Source: Acidobacteriota bacterium (GTDB taxonomy: Bacteria; Acidobacteriota; Vicinamibacteria; Vicinamibacterales; CAVVIG01). Taken from it: a DNA stretch of 52,228 nt. The position numbers were made by a program, and so were the translations under genes. The stretch is from positions 1-52,228 of the forward strand of contig JADGOC010000010.1 in the NCBI GenBank assembly GCA_017883165.1, in the 5' to 3' direction. Every line of letters starts with the position of its first letter. The stretch's first letter is position 1. Positions 20,782-28,152 of the stretch are shown here, one piece after another. Under the pieces are notes generated by a model. It saw nothing but the letters and a program-made list of their open reading frames with translations. It ran no database searches and was not told the origin of the DNA.

Positions 20782-22056
20782 TTACGCTTCTCCTGAAAGT
20801 GTAGCACGAGCCATCAGGAAGTCAATCGACTTCTCGCGGCGCAGCCCGGCCGACACTCTTGAGAGCCCGCCCTCACTCACGAGCCGCGCGCGCACGGCGG
20901 CCGGCGTCCGGCCCGTCCGTTCCGCGTGGCGGCCAATTTCCTGATCGATCTCCTCGTTCGTCACGTCGAGCTGCTCGCGCCGCGCCACCTCGTCCAGCAC
21001 GATGGCGCCGGCCACCGCTTCGCGGGCCACCTCGCGCTGGCTCTCGCGGAACGCGTTCCAGTCGACCCCGGCCTGCCGCGGGTCGATGTTCTGCTCGATC
21101 AGCCGGTGCGCGAACTCCTCGAGCCGCCGATCGATCTCGCGATCGATGAGCGAGGGCGGCACCTCGAACGGCACCCGCGCGGCGAGCTGCTTCATGAGCT
21201 GGGCGCGCACGTCGCGCTCGGCGGCGTGCCGCGCTTCGTGCTCGAGATCCTCCCGCACGCGGGCGCGCAGCGCGTCCAGCGTCTCGAACTCCCCGAGGTC
21301 CTTCGCGAACTCGTCGTCGAGCTCGGGGAGGATGCGCCGCTTGATGCCCTTCACCGTCACGGTATACGAAACGTCGGTCCCCGCCAACTCCCCGATCGGG
21401 TGGTCGGCCGGATAGTGAATGTCGAAGCTCTTGGTTGCGCCGACCTCCAGGCCGAGTAGCTGTTCGTCGAACCCCGGCGGGTTCGCCTTCGCGCCGAGCT
21501 CGATGCTGACGTTGTCGTGCGTGTCCGGCTTCCCGTCGGCGAGCCGCTGCAGGTCGACCGTGATCGTGTCGCCGTGATCGACGCCGCGGCCCTCGACCGG
21601 CTCGAACCGCGCCGCGCGGTCGCGCAGCCGCTGCATCGCGAGGTCGACCGCTTGCTCTTCCACCTTGCTGGACGTGCGCGTGAGCGCCACCGTGGTGTAA
21701 TCACCCGGATCGAACGACGGCACCGTGTCGAAGGACGCCGTGAAGGTGAGCGGCTGCCCTTCGTCGACCGTGACATCGCGGATGTCCGGCGTGTCGACCG
21801 CTTCGACGCCCCGCTCGCGCAGCGCATCGTCCACCGCGCGCGGAATCAGATCGTGCACCACGTCGTGAAGGATCTGATCCTTGTAGCGCTGCTTGATGAC
21901 GCGCGACGGCGCCTTGCCGGGGCGGAACCCCGGGACGCGCGCCTTGCGCGAGTAGTCGCGCGTGATGCGATCGATTTCCGCGTCGACCACGTCCTGCGGG
22001 ATTTCGACGCGCACGTTCTTGCGCGTCTCGTTGACGTCGACAAATTCCGTTTTCAT
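20782..22056 (-). CDS. tig: Trigger factor, ribosome-bound chaperone
   Basis: A 424-residue three-domain chaperone and prolyl isomerase. The ribosome-binding signature GFRPGKAP is at 43-50. The central FKBP-like domain runs from about 150 to 240 ([16 protein letters not shown], then [17 protein letters not shown]). The C-terminal helical arm fills the rest ([26 protein letters not shown]). It is followed by clpP, clpX and lon, so folding and proteolysis of new chains are expressed together. It lies 85 nt behind tRNA-Leu and is probably read from the tRNA promoter, since I see no other strong promoter in that gap. Confidence 0.96.
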   Translation of the reverse strand: MKTEFVDVNETRKNVRVEIPQDVVDAEIDRITRDYSRKARVPGFRPGKAPSRVIKQRYKDQILHDVVHDLIPRAVDDALRERGVEAVDTPDIRDVTVDEGQPLTFTASFDTVPSFDPGDYTTVALTRTSSKVEEQAVDLAMQRLRDRAARFEPVEGRGVDHGDTITVDLQRLADGKPDTHDNVSIELGAKANPPGFDEQLLGLEVGATKSFDIHYPADHPIGELAGTDVSYTVTVKGIKRRILPELDDEFAKDLGEFETLDALRARVREDLEHEARHAAERDVRAQLMKQLAARVPFEVPPSLIDREIDRRLEEFAHRLIEQNIDPRQAGVDWNAFRESQREVAREAVAGAIVLDEVARREQLDVTNEEIDQEIGRHAERTGRTPAAVRARLVSEGGLSRVSAGLRREKSIDFLMARATLSGEA

Positions 22057-22141
22057 GGATGTTGGGTCCGCCTTTGCGGCTTCGCCGTGACTGGCTTGCC
22101 GAGCCGTAGCTCGCCAGGCTGGCGCGCGAGCGAGCGAACGC
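22057..22141 (-). repeat. Hairpin-rich spacer between tRNA-Leu and tig
   Basis: On the minus strand the spacer holds GCCAG-C-CTGGC followed by CGAGC-TACG-GCTCG and then GGCGAAGCCGC, i.e. several short dyads packed in 85 bp. Its composition (TCGCTCGCTCGCGCG, then AAGCCAGTCACGGCGAAG) resembles dispersed intergenic elements of acidobacterial genomes as I remember them. It would lie in the mRNA leader of tig. Confidence 0.4.
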
Positions 22142-22229
22142 TGGTGCGAAAGGGGGGAGTCGAACCCCCAAAGCCTTTCGGCTACCGGATCCTAAGTCCG
22201 GCGCGTCTGCCAAGTTCCGCCACTTTCGC
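22142..22229 (-). tRNA. tRNA-Leu (anticodon UAG), CCA encoded
   Basis: On the minus strand the acceptor stem pairs GCGAAAG with CTTTCGC, followed by discriminator A and an encoded CCA (22144-22142). The anticodon stem-loop is CCGGA-CTTAGGA-TCCGG, giving anticodon UAG. A long class II variable arm (TAGCCGAAAGGCT) and T-arm GGGGG-TTCGACT-CCCCC are present. All are as expected for leucine. Length is 88 nt with CCA. Confidence 0.95.
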
Positions 22230-22238
22230 GTCGATCCC

Positions 22239-22268
22239 AGCCTAGCATGCCGTTTGGAGCACTGACAA
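22239..22268 (-). promoter_or_regulatory. Promoter of tRNA-Leu (and probably tig)
   Basis: On the minus strand TTGTCA (22268-22263), an 18-bp spacer and TAGGCT (22244-22239) precede the tRNA. The -10 ends 9 nt before the mature 5' end, so transcription would start about 3 nt ahead of the tRNA. Confidence 0.55.
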
Positions 22269-22292
22269 CGAGGATATCCGCCCCGGCTCGGG

Positions 22293-23048
22293 TCACTTCA
22301 TCGCGTCGACGTACAGCGACTCCACGGCGTGCTCTTCGCGGTCGGCGCCGAGCGGCGCGAGCAGCGATCGCCGATAGGAGGTCTGCTCGATGCGGCCGAA
22401 GCCCGCGGCGCGCAGCCGGTGGGCGAGCGTCTCGAAATCGTAGGCCCAGTAGTGTTCATGCCACTGACGGAACACGTGGTTGACGATGTCCATGCGCGTC
22501 GGCAAATCGTCGGGAAACGGATCCGGGACGCCCAATTTCCGCAACGCCTCGTCGGTGCCGGCAGCATACGCCTGGAGAAACCGGGACGCATCCGGCACGA
22601 TGATTCGCAGGACCCCGTCCGGTGCCAGCGCACGGTGGCAATCCCGCAGCAGCGCCGGGATCTCCTCGCGCGGCTCCAGGTGCTCGACGAAATGTTCGAT
22701 CCGGATGCCGTCGGCGCACTCGTCGCCAATGGGGATTGATCGACGCGTGTCACACCCGATGACGCCGTCGTCGGTATCGTAGATGTCGAGGTTGACGAAG
22801 CCGTCGAGTGTGCGGCCGCCGCACGCGACGTTCACGAGGACGTGCCGCATCCGCCGCAGCCGCGCGAAGCGGCGGCGCCGCCAAGGCAGCACGGTGTTGC
22901 GCGCGGTGGTCAGACGCGCCCAGACCTCGCCGCGCAGCTGATCGAAGAGAAACCGCGTGATCGGCAAGCGCGGGAACAGCAGGCGTCCGATCCGTTGTTT
23001 GAGGGTTGACGCCGCCGGCGCGGTGCGCGCGTGCGGATTTTCGGTCAC
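22293..23048 (-). CDS. Predicted SAM-dependent methyltransferase
   Basis: A 251-residue protein with a basic N-terminal ~70 residues (PWRRRRFARLRRMRH) and a class I-like core. Motif I is LVNVACGGRTLDGFVNLDIYD, with G-G-R rather than the usual GxGxG; then come HFVEHL (the E-H-L step seen in COG4627-type methyltransferases), LAPDGVLRIIVPDASRF and a C-terminal LAHRLRAAGFGRIEQTSYRRS. The substrate is unknown. Homologues often sit near surface-polysaccharide genes. It stands alone here, divergent from the zinc-ribbon gene, and ends 24 bp before the tRNA promoter. Confidence 0.75.
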   Translation of the reverse strand: MTENPHARTAPAASTLKQRIGRLLFPRLPITRFLFDQLRGEVWARLTTARNTVLPWRRRRFARLRRMRHVLVNVACGGRTLDGFVNLDIYDTDDGVIGCDTRRSIPIGDECADGIRIEHFVEHLEPREEIPALLRDCHRALAPDGVLRIIVPDASRFLQAYAAGTDEALRKLGVPDPFPDDLPTRMDIVNHVFRQWHEHYWAYDFETLAHRLRAAGFGRIEQTSYRRSLLAPLGADREEHAVESLYVDAMK

Positions 23049-23131
23049 GCGGTTAGTCTACAGCGACCGTTGCAGCGAGGAGCCCCAATATATTGCGGTG
23101 TCGTATCTCGTATGGTACCCTGCGCGCCGAA

Positions 23132-23401
23132 ATGTCCGACTTCTATCACGGTCTGTTCCGCTCTCACACCGGCGCTGATGGCCGTACGCATCTGATGCGC
23201 CACGAGGCGGGGCCAGCCAGGATTCCGTGCCCGACCACCGGGCGTCCCCTGCGCGTGGCGACGATCGATGCGAACACGGCGGCGATTTGCCCCGCCTGCG
23301 CGAGCCACGGGCAGGGCGGCTTCGTGTCGTTCGACGGCGATCTACGCATGGCCTACGCCTGTCCGGAGTGCCGTCAGCTCGTCTGGGTCGAAGGCGCGTA
23401 G
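23132..23401 (+). CDS. Small zinc-ribbon-like protein, unknown function
   Basis: An 89-residue protein beginning MSDFYHGLFRSHTGADGR. Two cysteine pairs (ICPACASHG and YACPECRQL), with a further cysteine in RIPCPTTG, suggest a zinc ribbon. The rest is unremarkable, and no family is recognised. The ATG at 23132 is preferred over an in-frame ATG at 23093 because it follows the promoter-like AT-rich part of the divergent spacer. The last 28 bases overlap the end of the convergent Dam gene, an unusual arrangement that supports both frames only if both proteins are real. Confidence 0.55.
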   Translation: MSDFYHGLFRSHTGADGRTHLMRHEAGPARIPCPTTGRPLRVATIDANTAAICPACASHGQGGFVSFDGDLRMAYACPECRQLVWVEGA

Positions 23402-24339
23402 CTCGCCGCGCGGCTGATATTCGTAATCAAGTACTCTTCCACCGGGCCGCGGCGCGCGCCGTTGCTGTTGATCGCGCGGCGGGCCGGCACGCGCAGCGCG
23501 CGGAGCCCCGCTTCGCACGCCTCGGCATTCGCGTCGTACAGCGCCGCGATCTCCTCCGCGGTGGAATTGCTCAGCAGCACGTGACACCCGCGCCGCGCCA
23601 GCGACACGATGGCCTGCTGCAGCCGCTGCTGGTCGTGCCGATCGAAGCGTGTCATCGTGTACGACGTGAAGTTCGCCGTCTGGCTCAACGGCGCGTACGG
23701 CGGATCGACATACAGAAAATCGCCGGCCGTCGCCTCCTCGATCGCCCGCTCGAACGATCCGTACTCCAGCCGCACGCGCGGATCGCCGAGCGCGCCGGCC
23801 ACGCGCAGCAGCTTCTCCCGATCCAGAATCTTCGGCCGATCGTAGCGCCCCGCCGGCACGTTGAACGCGCCGCTCGCATTGACGCGGAACAACCCATTGA
23901 ATCCGGTCCGGTTGAGATAAATGAGCATCGCCGCCAGCTCGGGCGTGTACGCGATGCGGCCATCGGCCAGGCGGCGCTCCTCGCGCAGCGGATTGAATCG
24001 GCGATCGCGTACGTCGTAGTAGTGGGCGCGGCCGTCGCGCGCATGCGCCGTGGCAAGCCGGTCGAGCACCGCCGCCACCTCGTCCGGCTCGTCGCGCACC
24101 GCCTCGTAGCACCCGATGAGATCGGCGTTGGAGTCGATGAGGATGACGTCGTGGCCGCGCAGGAGGCCGGCGCTGTGGAGATCGAAGAACACCGCGCCGC
24201 TGCCAAAAAACGGTTCGATGTACCGCCCGAACGCGCGCGGATAGAACGGCCGCAGATGCGGCAGGAGCTGCCGCTTGCCGCCGACCCACTTCAGTAAGGG
24301 ACGAACTTGTATCAGATTCAGATCTCTTTTTCCGCCCAC
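23374..24339 (-). CDS. Dam-type DNA adenine methyltransferase
   Basis: About 321 residues. Visible motifs are the FxGG-type SAM motif as LLKWVGGKRQLLP, YIEPFFGSGAVFFDL, the catalytic DPPY (VDPPYAPLSQTANFTSYT) and the final LLSNS. This order matches the Dam/D12 family that makes N6-methyladenine, usually at GATC. No ATG starts this frame: GTG at 24339 lies inside the anti-sigma gene, and CTG at 24315 just after its stop would give the standard family N-terminus (IQVRPLLKWVGGKR). No restriction endonuclease is adjacent, so it looks like an orphan methylase. It is translated behind the sigma/anti-sigma pair and may belong to that regulon. Confidence 0.85.
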   Translation of the reverse strand: MGGKRDLNLIQVRPLLKWVGGKRQLLPHLRPFYPRAFGRYIEPFFGSGAVFFDLHSAGLLRGHDVILIDSNADLIGCYEAVRDEPDEVAAVLDRLATAHARDGRAHYYDVRDRRFNPLREERRLADGRIAYTPELAAMLIYLNRTGFNGLFRVNASGAFNVPAGRYDRPKILDREKLLRVAGALGDPRVRLEYGSFERAIEEATAGDFLYVDPPYAPLSQTANFTSYTMTRFDRHDQQRLQQAIVSLARRGCHVLLSNSTAEEIAALYDANAEACEAGLRALRVPARRAINSNGARRGPVEEYLITNISRAASYAPSTQTS

Positions 24340-24791
24340 CACCAGATGCCCAGCGCCGCGGCGAGCAGCGCCGTCGCGCCGGCGTAGACCGGTACCGCCG
24401 GCGCGGCGCGGCGCGCGAGCCTCATGACGCCGCCGCTCATGACGTCCATCGCGCCGTTCCCGATCGACGTCACGCCGGCGCGGTTGAGCAGGACGACCAC
24501 GCCGCCGACGACCGCCAGCGCGACCACCCCCAGCGCGAGGTTGAAGCCGACGTCGAGAAACTGCTCGCTCCGCCAGCGCCGCCGGCGCAGAATCGTCATC
24601 GTACGCGCGGTGAAGCGCGCCGGCGCGCGGGGCACCGGGCGCGCCCGCAGCGCCTGTTCGAGCCGCCTCGCGCTGTCGAGCGCCGCCGCGCAGTTGGGGC
24701 ACGTCGCCAGATGCGCCGCCACGCGCCCTTCGGGCGTCAGCTCGCCGTCCGCGATCGATTCGACGAGATCGAGGGCTTCGTCGCAGAACAT
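24318..24791 (-). CDS. Membrane anti-sigma factor with zinc-finger domain
   Basis: A 157-residue protein. The N-terminal anti-sigma zinc domain has HLATCPNC (His27, Cys31, Cys34) after an acidic stretch (CDEALDLVESIADGELTPEG). Hydrophobic segments near 84-104 (LALGVVALAVVGGVVVLL) and 135-152 (VYAGATALLAAALGIWWW) anchor it in the inner membrane. It would hold the adjacent ECF sigma factor until a signal arrives. The start is 3 nt after the sigma stop (TAAgacATG), so expression is coupled. The final segment overlaps the possible Dam start. Confidence 0.85.
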   Translation of the reverse strand: MFCDEALDLVESIADGELTPEGRVAAHLATCPNCAAALDSARRLEQALRARPVPRAPARFTARTMTILRRRRWRSEQFLDVGFNLALGVVALAVVGGVVVLLNRAGVTSIGNGAMDVMSGGVMRLARRAAPAVPVYAGATALLAAALGIWWWAEKEI

Positions 24792-24794
24792 GTC

Positions 24795-25352
24795 TTACTT
24801 CAACTCCGTCTCGAGCAGCCGCCGGAGCTGTTGCTTCGCGCGATAGAGCTGCGTCTTCACCGTCCCGAGCGGCAGACCCAGCGCCTCCGCCAGCTCCTCG
24901 TAGCGCACGCCGTCGAGATAATGCGCCGCCACCAGGAGCCGCGCATTGGCCGGCAGCCGCGCGACCGCTTTCTCCAGCCGATCGCGCAGCTCGAAATCGC
25001 GGAAGCCTCGATCCACCGCCGACGGCGTGTGCCGCTCGCCCGTGCGCTCATCGTCGAGCGACACCGTCGTCGTCGCCAGGGCCGGACGCGCCTGATTCTG
25101 CACGCACACATTGGCGACGATGCGGTAGATCCACGTGGAGAGACGCGCCTCGCCGCGGAAATACGGCAAGCCCCGATGGATGCGAAGGAAGACGTCCTGC
25201 GCCAGGTCTTCGGCCCGCGATTTGTCCTGGACCGTGCGCGCAATCAGCGCGAAGACCAGGTCCTTGTAGCGGTCGACCAGCTCCTCAAATGCGCCTTCAT
25301 CGCCTCGGCGGCAGCGCTCGACGAGCTCGCGCTCATGGACGGGGTCAAACAT
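24795..25352 (-). CDS. ECF-type RNA polymerase sigma factor
   Basis: A 185-residue sigma-70-family factor with only region 2 and region 4. Region 2 is FEELVDRYKDLVFALIART through DLAQDVFLRIHRGL and LSTWIYRIVANV. Region 4 is LPANARLLVAAHYLDG through YEELAEALGLPLGTVKTQLYRAKQQLRRLLE. Frame is open upstream, but the ATG at 25352 (MFDPVHERELVERCRRGDEGAF) fits the family. The promoter elements GTGAAACAATTC and TCTAAT precede it and are repeated for the divergent gene, which indicates autoregulation. The -10 lies 10 nt from the ATG, so the message may be leaderless. Confidence 0.92.
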   Translation of the reverse strand: MFDPVHERELVERCRRGDEGAFEELVDRYKDLVFALIARTVQDKSRAEDLAQDVFLRIHRGLPYFRGEARLSTWIYRIVANVCVQNQARPALATTTVSLDDERTGERHTPSAVDRGFRDFELRDRLEKAVARLPANARLLVAAHYLDGVRYEELAEALGLPLGTVKTQLYRAKQQLRRLLETELK

Positions 25353-25362
25353 CCGCCATCGT

Positions 25363-25394
25363 ATTAGAGCATGCCGGCGGGGGAATTGTTTCAC
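25363..25394 (-). promoter_or_regulatory. ECF-type promoter of the sigma/anti-sigma operon
   Basis: Minus strand GTGAAACAATTC (25394-25383), 14 nt, TCTAAT (25368-25363). The -35 half contains TGAAAC, as in several ECF promoters. The arrangement is identical in sequence and spacing to that of the divergent promoter at 25416-25447, strongly suggesting that this sigma factor reads both. Confidence 0.8.
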
Positions 25395-25415
25395 TTCCTT
25401 ACGGGAAACCCCGAC

Positions 25416-25447
25416 GTGAAACAATTCAGCGGCGGTTCCAGTCTAAT
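25416..25447 (+). promoter_or_regulatory. ECF-type promoter of the divergent membrane-protein gene
   Basis: GTGAAACAATTC (25416-25427), 14 nt, TCTAAT (25442-25447). The 12-bp upstream element is a perfect inverted copy of that at 25383-25394, with 21 bp between the two. Transcription would start near 25454, about 25 nt before the ATG. Confidence 0.8.
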
Positions 25448-25478
25448 CTGATCGAGTCGGTCTCTCTTTGGAGGCGTG

Positions 25479-25961
25479 ATGCACGAGTGGGTTGGAATGG
25501 TGTGGGTGCTGGTCCCGATCGTGGCCATTATCGGGGGGATTGCTTCCGCGATCGCCGCGACGTTTGCCAAAGCCCGCGTGCGCGAGCTTGAAATCCGAGA
25601 GCGCATCGCCCTCATCGAGAAGGGGATCGTCCCGCCGCCCGAAGTGGATCCGCAGGGATTCGACCGCGGAATCGACCGATACGACAGCCTGCGCGCGTGG
25701 CCCCGCGGCTACGCCACCGCCAGCGCCGGCCGTCATCGCCGCGCCGGGATTACGCTCCTCGGCGTCGGCTTTGGCCTCATGGTCCTCATCGGCTTCAGCG
25801 GCAGCCCGGACGAAGGGTTCGCCGTGGGCGGATTCATCTGCGTGCTGGGGATCGCATTTCTGATCAACAGCTTCTTCGAGTCGCGCCCGCTGCCCTCTGC
25901 GCCTCCCAATCCGTCAGCACCCCCAGGGCCCCCCGCGCCCCGCTCGCCGATCCAGCCGTAA
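25479..25961 (+). CDS. Small membrane protein, DUF6249-like, likely target of the ECF sigma factor
   Basis: A 160-residue protein with three hydrophobic segments: residues 6-27 (VWVLVPIVAIIGGIASAI), and a pair near 91-107 and 115-132 (GITLLGVGFGLMVLIGF; GFAVGGFICVLGIAFLI). Between them is RELEIRERIALIEKGIVPPP, a motif shared with DUF6249-type proteins, and the C-terminus is a proline-rich tail. GGAGG at 25470-25474 sets the ATG at 25479; a GTG three bases earlier is less well spaced. The function is unknown. Its promoter is a mirror copy of the sigma gene promoter, so it probably serves in the same envelope response. Confidence 0.8.
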   Translation: MHEWVGMVWVLVPIVAIIGGIASAIAATFAKARVRELEIRERIALIEKGIVPPPEVDPQGFDRGIDRYDSLRAWPRGYATASAGRHRRAGITLLGVGFGLMVLIGFSGSPDEGFAVGGFICVLGIAFLINSFFESRPLPSAPPNPSAPPGPPAPRSPIQP

Positions 25962-26294
25962 CGACGTATCGTTTCTTGCCCGCCAGCCTATCCTGTTTGA
26001 TACAGGCTCATGCGCCGATAAGCAGGCAGCATGGCGCCAGGCGCTATTTGTCGCCGTAAATTACTGCAAAAAATAGGTTTACTCGGCAGATAGAGTCGGC
26101 TTATTGATGAGCTGTCCGTATCGATTTGTATCGATGCGGAAGGCATTGCGTGTCATTATTGACACGATTAGTCTATTAAGTCACAACTTGTCGTCTATTG
26201 TCGTTGCTGTGGATCGCCTGTCGTCGTAGCCGCCCTGTGAGTCACGGGGCGGAGCTGTATCAACCCCTCTCTTCTTACTCAACGGTCTAAAGCC
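25962..26294 (+). promoter_or_regulatory. Regulatory region of the exopolysaccharide locus
   Basis: These 333 bp are clearly less GC-rich than their surroundings and contain no gene. Visible elements are an 11-bp imperfect inverted repeat, TCCGTATCGAT-TTGT-ATCGATGCGGA (26115-26140); a perfect GTGTCA-TTAT-TGACAC (26150-26165); three TGTCGT sites at 26189, 26199 and 26219, in 10- and 20-bp steps; and a 23-bp near-palindrome (26230-26252) with core GTGA-G-TCAC. No clear sigma-70 -10 or sigma-54 -24/-12 pair stands out. The elements look like operator sites and a leader hairpin for the downstream locus. Confidence 0.5.
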
Positions 26295-27299
26295 ATGGCA
26301 GACACCTTGTCTCTGGCCGGCGCACGGTCCGCCCGCCTCGCGCGGACACCGACCGGCGCGCTGGAACTGGTCGGCCGATCCGCGATCCTCGCCCGCCTGC
26401 AGGAATTCGTGCAGCGCGCCGCGGCACTCGACGGCGGCGTGCTGCTCGTCGCCGAGCGCGGCACCGACGTCGAGTCGATCGCGCGCGAGCTCCACCTGCG
26501 CGGGCGCCCGGCCTCGGCGCCGTTTGTGGGCGTCGAATGCAGCGCCGACGGTCTCGACGCGGCGCTCTTCGGCGCTCGCTCGCATCCCGCGTCGGATCTC
26601 GAATCGGCTTCCTCCGACAGTCTCCTCGCGGCGGCGCGCGGCGGCACGCTCTTTCTGCGCGACGTCGGCGAGCTGCCCGCGGCGGTGCAGGCGCGCCTCG
26701 CGCGCGTGGCGCGCGACGGCGAGGTGCGCATCGACGGCGAGCCGGTGGCGACTTCGCTCCGGCTGATCGCAAGCTCGCCCTCCGGCATCGACGCCGACAT
26801 GCAGGAGCAGCGCTTCCGCGCCGATCTGTATCGCCGGCTGTCGGCCTCCCGCATCGATGTGCCCGCGCTCCGCGATCGGCCCGACGATGTGCCGGCGATG
26901 GCGGCGCGGGTGATCGAGGATCTCTGCGCGCAGCACGGCCTGGCGCCGCGAACCTTCACCCCGCCCGCGCTGGCGCTCCTTGGCGCGCTCCCGTGGCCGG
27001 GCAACGTCGCCGAATTGCGCGACGTCGTCGAGCGCATCGTCTCCGCGACCGACGCCGAGACGCTGCACGTCGAGCATCTGCTGCCGGCGCTGCCGCTCGA
27101 ACGCGCGCCGCTGCCGTTTGTGCCGGCCGGCACCCTGCGCGAGGCGCGCGTGCGGTTCGAGCGCGACTACATTGCTGCCGTCCTGCAGCATCACGGGTGG
27201 CGAATGGCCGACGCCGCGACCACCCTCGGCATCCAGCGTCCAAATCTATATCGCAAAGCCCGCCAGCTCGGGATTCCGCTCGCGCGGGTCACCGAGTAG
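26295..27299 (+). CDS. Degenerate sigma-54-activator-like transcription regulator with Fis-type HTH
   Basis: A 334-residue protein with the fold of an enhancer-binding protein: LVGRSAILARLQEFV (25-39), PFVGVECSADGLDAALFG (76-93), GGTLFLRDVGELP (116-128), FRADLYRRLSASRIDVPALRDRPDDVP (174-200), PWPGNVAELRDVVERI (233-248) and a C-terminal Fis-like helix-turn-helix near 303-326. The ATPase is broken: Walker A GESGTGKE is AERGTDVE (53-60), the sigma-54 contact loop GAFTGA is absent (LFGARSHPASD instead), and Walker B DE is RD. It lacks a receiver domain. It therefore probably binds DNA without ATP-driven sigma-54 activation. It is the first gene of the EPS locus and is its likely regulator. Confidence 0.8.
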   Translation: MADTLSLAGARSARLARTPTGALELVGRSAILARLQEFVQRAAALDGGVLLVAERGTDVESIARELHLRGRPASAPFVGVECSADGLDAALFGARSHPASDLESASSDSLLAAARGGTLFLRDVGELPAAVQARLARVARDGEVRIDGEPVATSLRLIASSPSGIDADMQEQRFRADLYRRLSASRIDVPALRDRPDDVPAMAARVIEDLCAQHGLAPRTFTPPALALLGALPWPGNVAELRDVVERIVSATDAETLHVEHLLPALPLERAPLPFVPAGTLREARVRFERDYIAAVLQHHGWRMADAATTLGIQRPNLYRKARQLGIPLARVTE

Positions 27300-27321
27300 C
27301 ATCTGAACGAAAGAACGAGCC

Positions 27322-28152
27322 ATGACTGCCATTGCCACACTGCTGATTGCTCTCACGTTGACGACGCAAACGCCGCCGGCGCAAGCCAAGCCGGACCTGA
27401 CGCAGCCTCCCGCGCATTACACGCTCGGTCCGGCGGATCAGCTGAAGATCACGGTGTTCGACGAACCGGATCTGACCGGCAGCTATCGGGTCGATTCCGA
27501 CGGGTTTGTCGCGTTTCCGCTCATCAATAAGATTGAAGCGAGCGGGTTGACGCTGACCGAGTTCGAGCAGCGCCTGAAAACGCGATTGGCGGCGGGATTT
27601 CTCAACAACCCGCAGCTGCACGTCGACATCGAGGCGTACAAGAGCCAGTTTGTGTTTGTCGGCGGTGAGGTGCGGGCGCCCAACCGCATTCCGCTCTCCG
27701 GCGCCATGACGCTGCCCGAAGCGCTCGCCCAGGCGGGATCGACCTTGCAGACGGCCGCCAACGAGGTGGTGGTGACGCACGCCAAGAAGCCGAACCCCGA
27801 CGGCACGTTGCCCGACAAGGATGCCGACAGCATCCACGTGAGCCTGAGCGATCTTCAGCTCGGGAAGGCCGGACAGGACATCTTCCTGCAGGACGGCGAC
27901 ACCGTCTTCGTGCCGAAGGCGCAGCGGTTCTACATTTCCGGCCAGGTCCACAATTCAGGCACCTACATCATCGAGCCGGGCATGACGGTGGCGCAGGCGC
28001 TCGCGCTCGCCGGCGGTCTGAACGACCGCGGGTCGGACCGCCGCATCCAGGCGACGCGCATGATCAACGGCAAACCGAAGACGGTGCATTTGAAGCTCAC
28101 CGATAAAGTCCTGCCGGACGATCTGATCGAAGTCGGGGGCCGAATCTTCTAG
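27322..28152 (+). CDS. Wza-type polysaccharide export protein
   Basis: A 276-residue secreted protein. The N-terminal signal peptide (MTAIATLLIALTLTTQTPPAQA) has no lipobox cysteine, so unlike E. coli Wza it is not an obvious lipoprotein. The polysaccharide-export domain begins HYTLGPADQLKITVFDEPDLTGSYRVDSDG (33-62). Two SLBB-type domains follow, around 110-170 (FVFVGGEVRAPNRIPLSG) and 205-260 (FYISGQVHNSGTYIIEPGMTVAQAL). Such proteins form the outer-membrane channel for EPS. It follows the regulator by 22 nt, and its stop overlaps the next start (TAGTG). No Wzc-like kinase is in the window. Confidence 0.9.
   Translation: MTAIATLLIALTLTTQTPPAQAKPDLTQPPAHYTLGPADQLKITVFDEPDLTGSYRVDSDGFVAFPLINKIEASGLTLTEFEQRLKTRLAAGFLNNPQLHVDIEAYKSQFVFVGGEVRAPNRIPLSGAMTLPEALAQAGSTLQTAANEVVVTHAKKPNPDGTLPDKDADSIHVSLSDLQLGKAGQDIFLQDGDTVFVPKAQRFYISGQVHNSGTYIIEPGMTVAQALALAGGLNDRGSDRRIQATRMINGKPKTVHLKLTDKVLPDDLIEVGGRIF

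Noticed and set aside
26159-26187. TTGACA at 26159 as -35 of an EPS promoter
   Set aside because: No -10 resembling TATAAT lies at 16-18 bp (CACAAC is found), and the hexamer is part of a perfect dyad that explains it as an operator.
26298-26313. Sigma-54 promoter-like string at the regulator start (TGGCAGACACCTTGT)
   Set aside because: It overlaps the first codons of the gene, departs from TTGC at the -12 half, and would place the transcription start inside the coding region.
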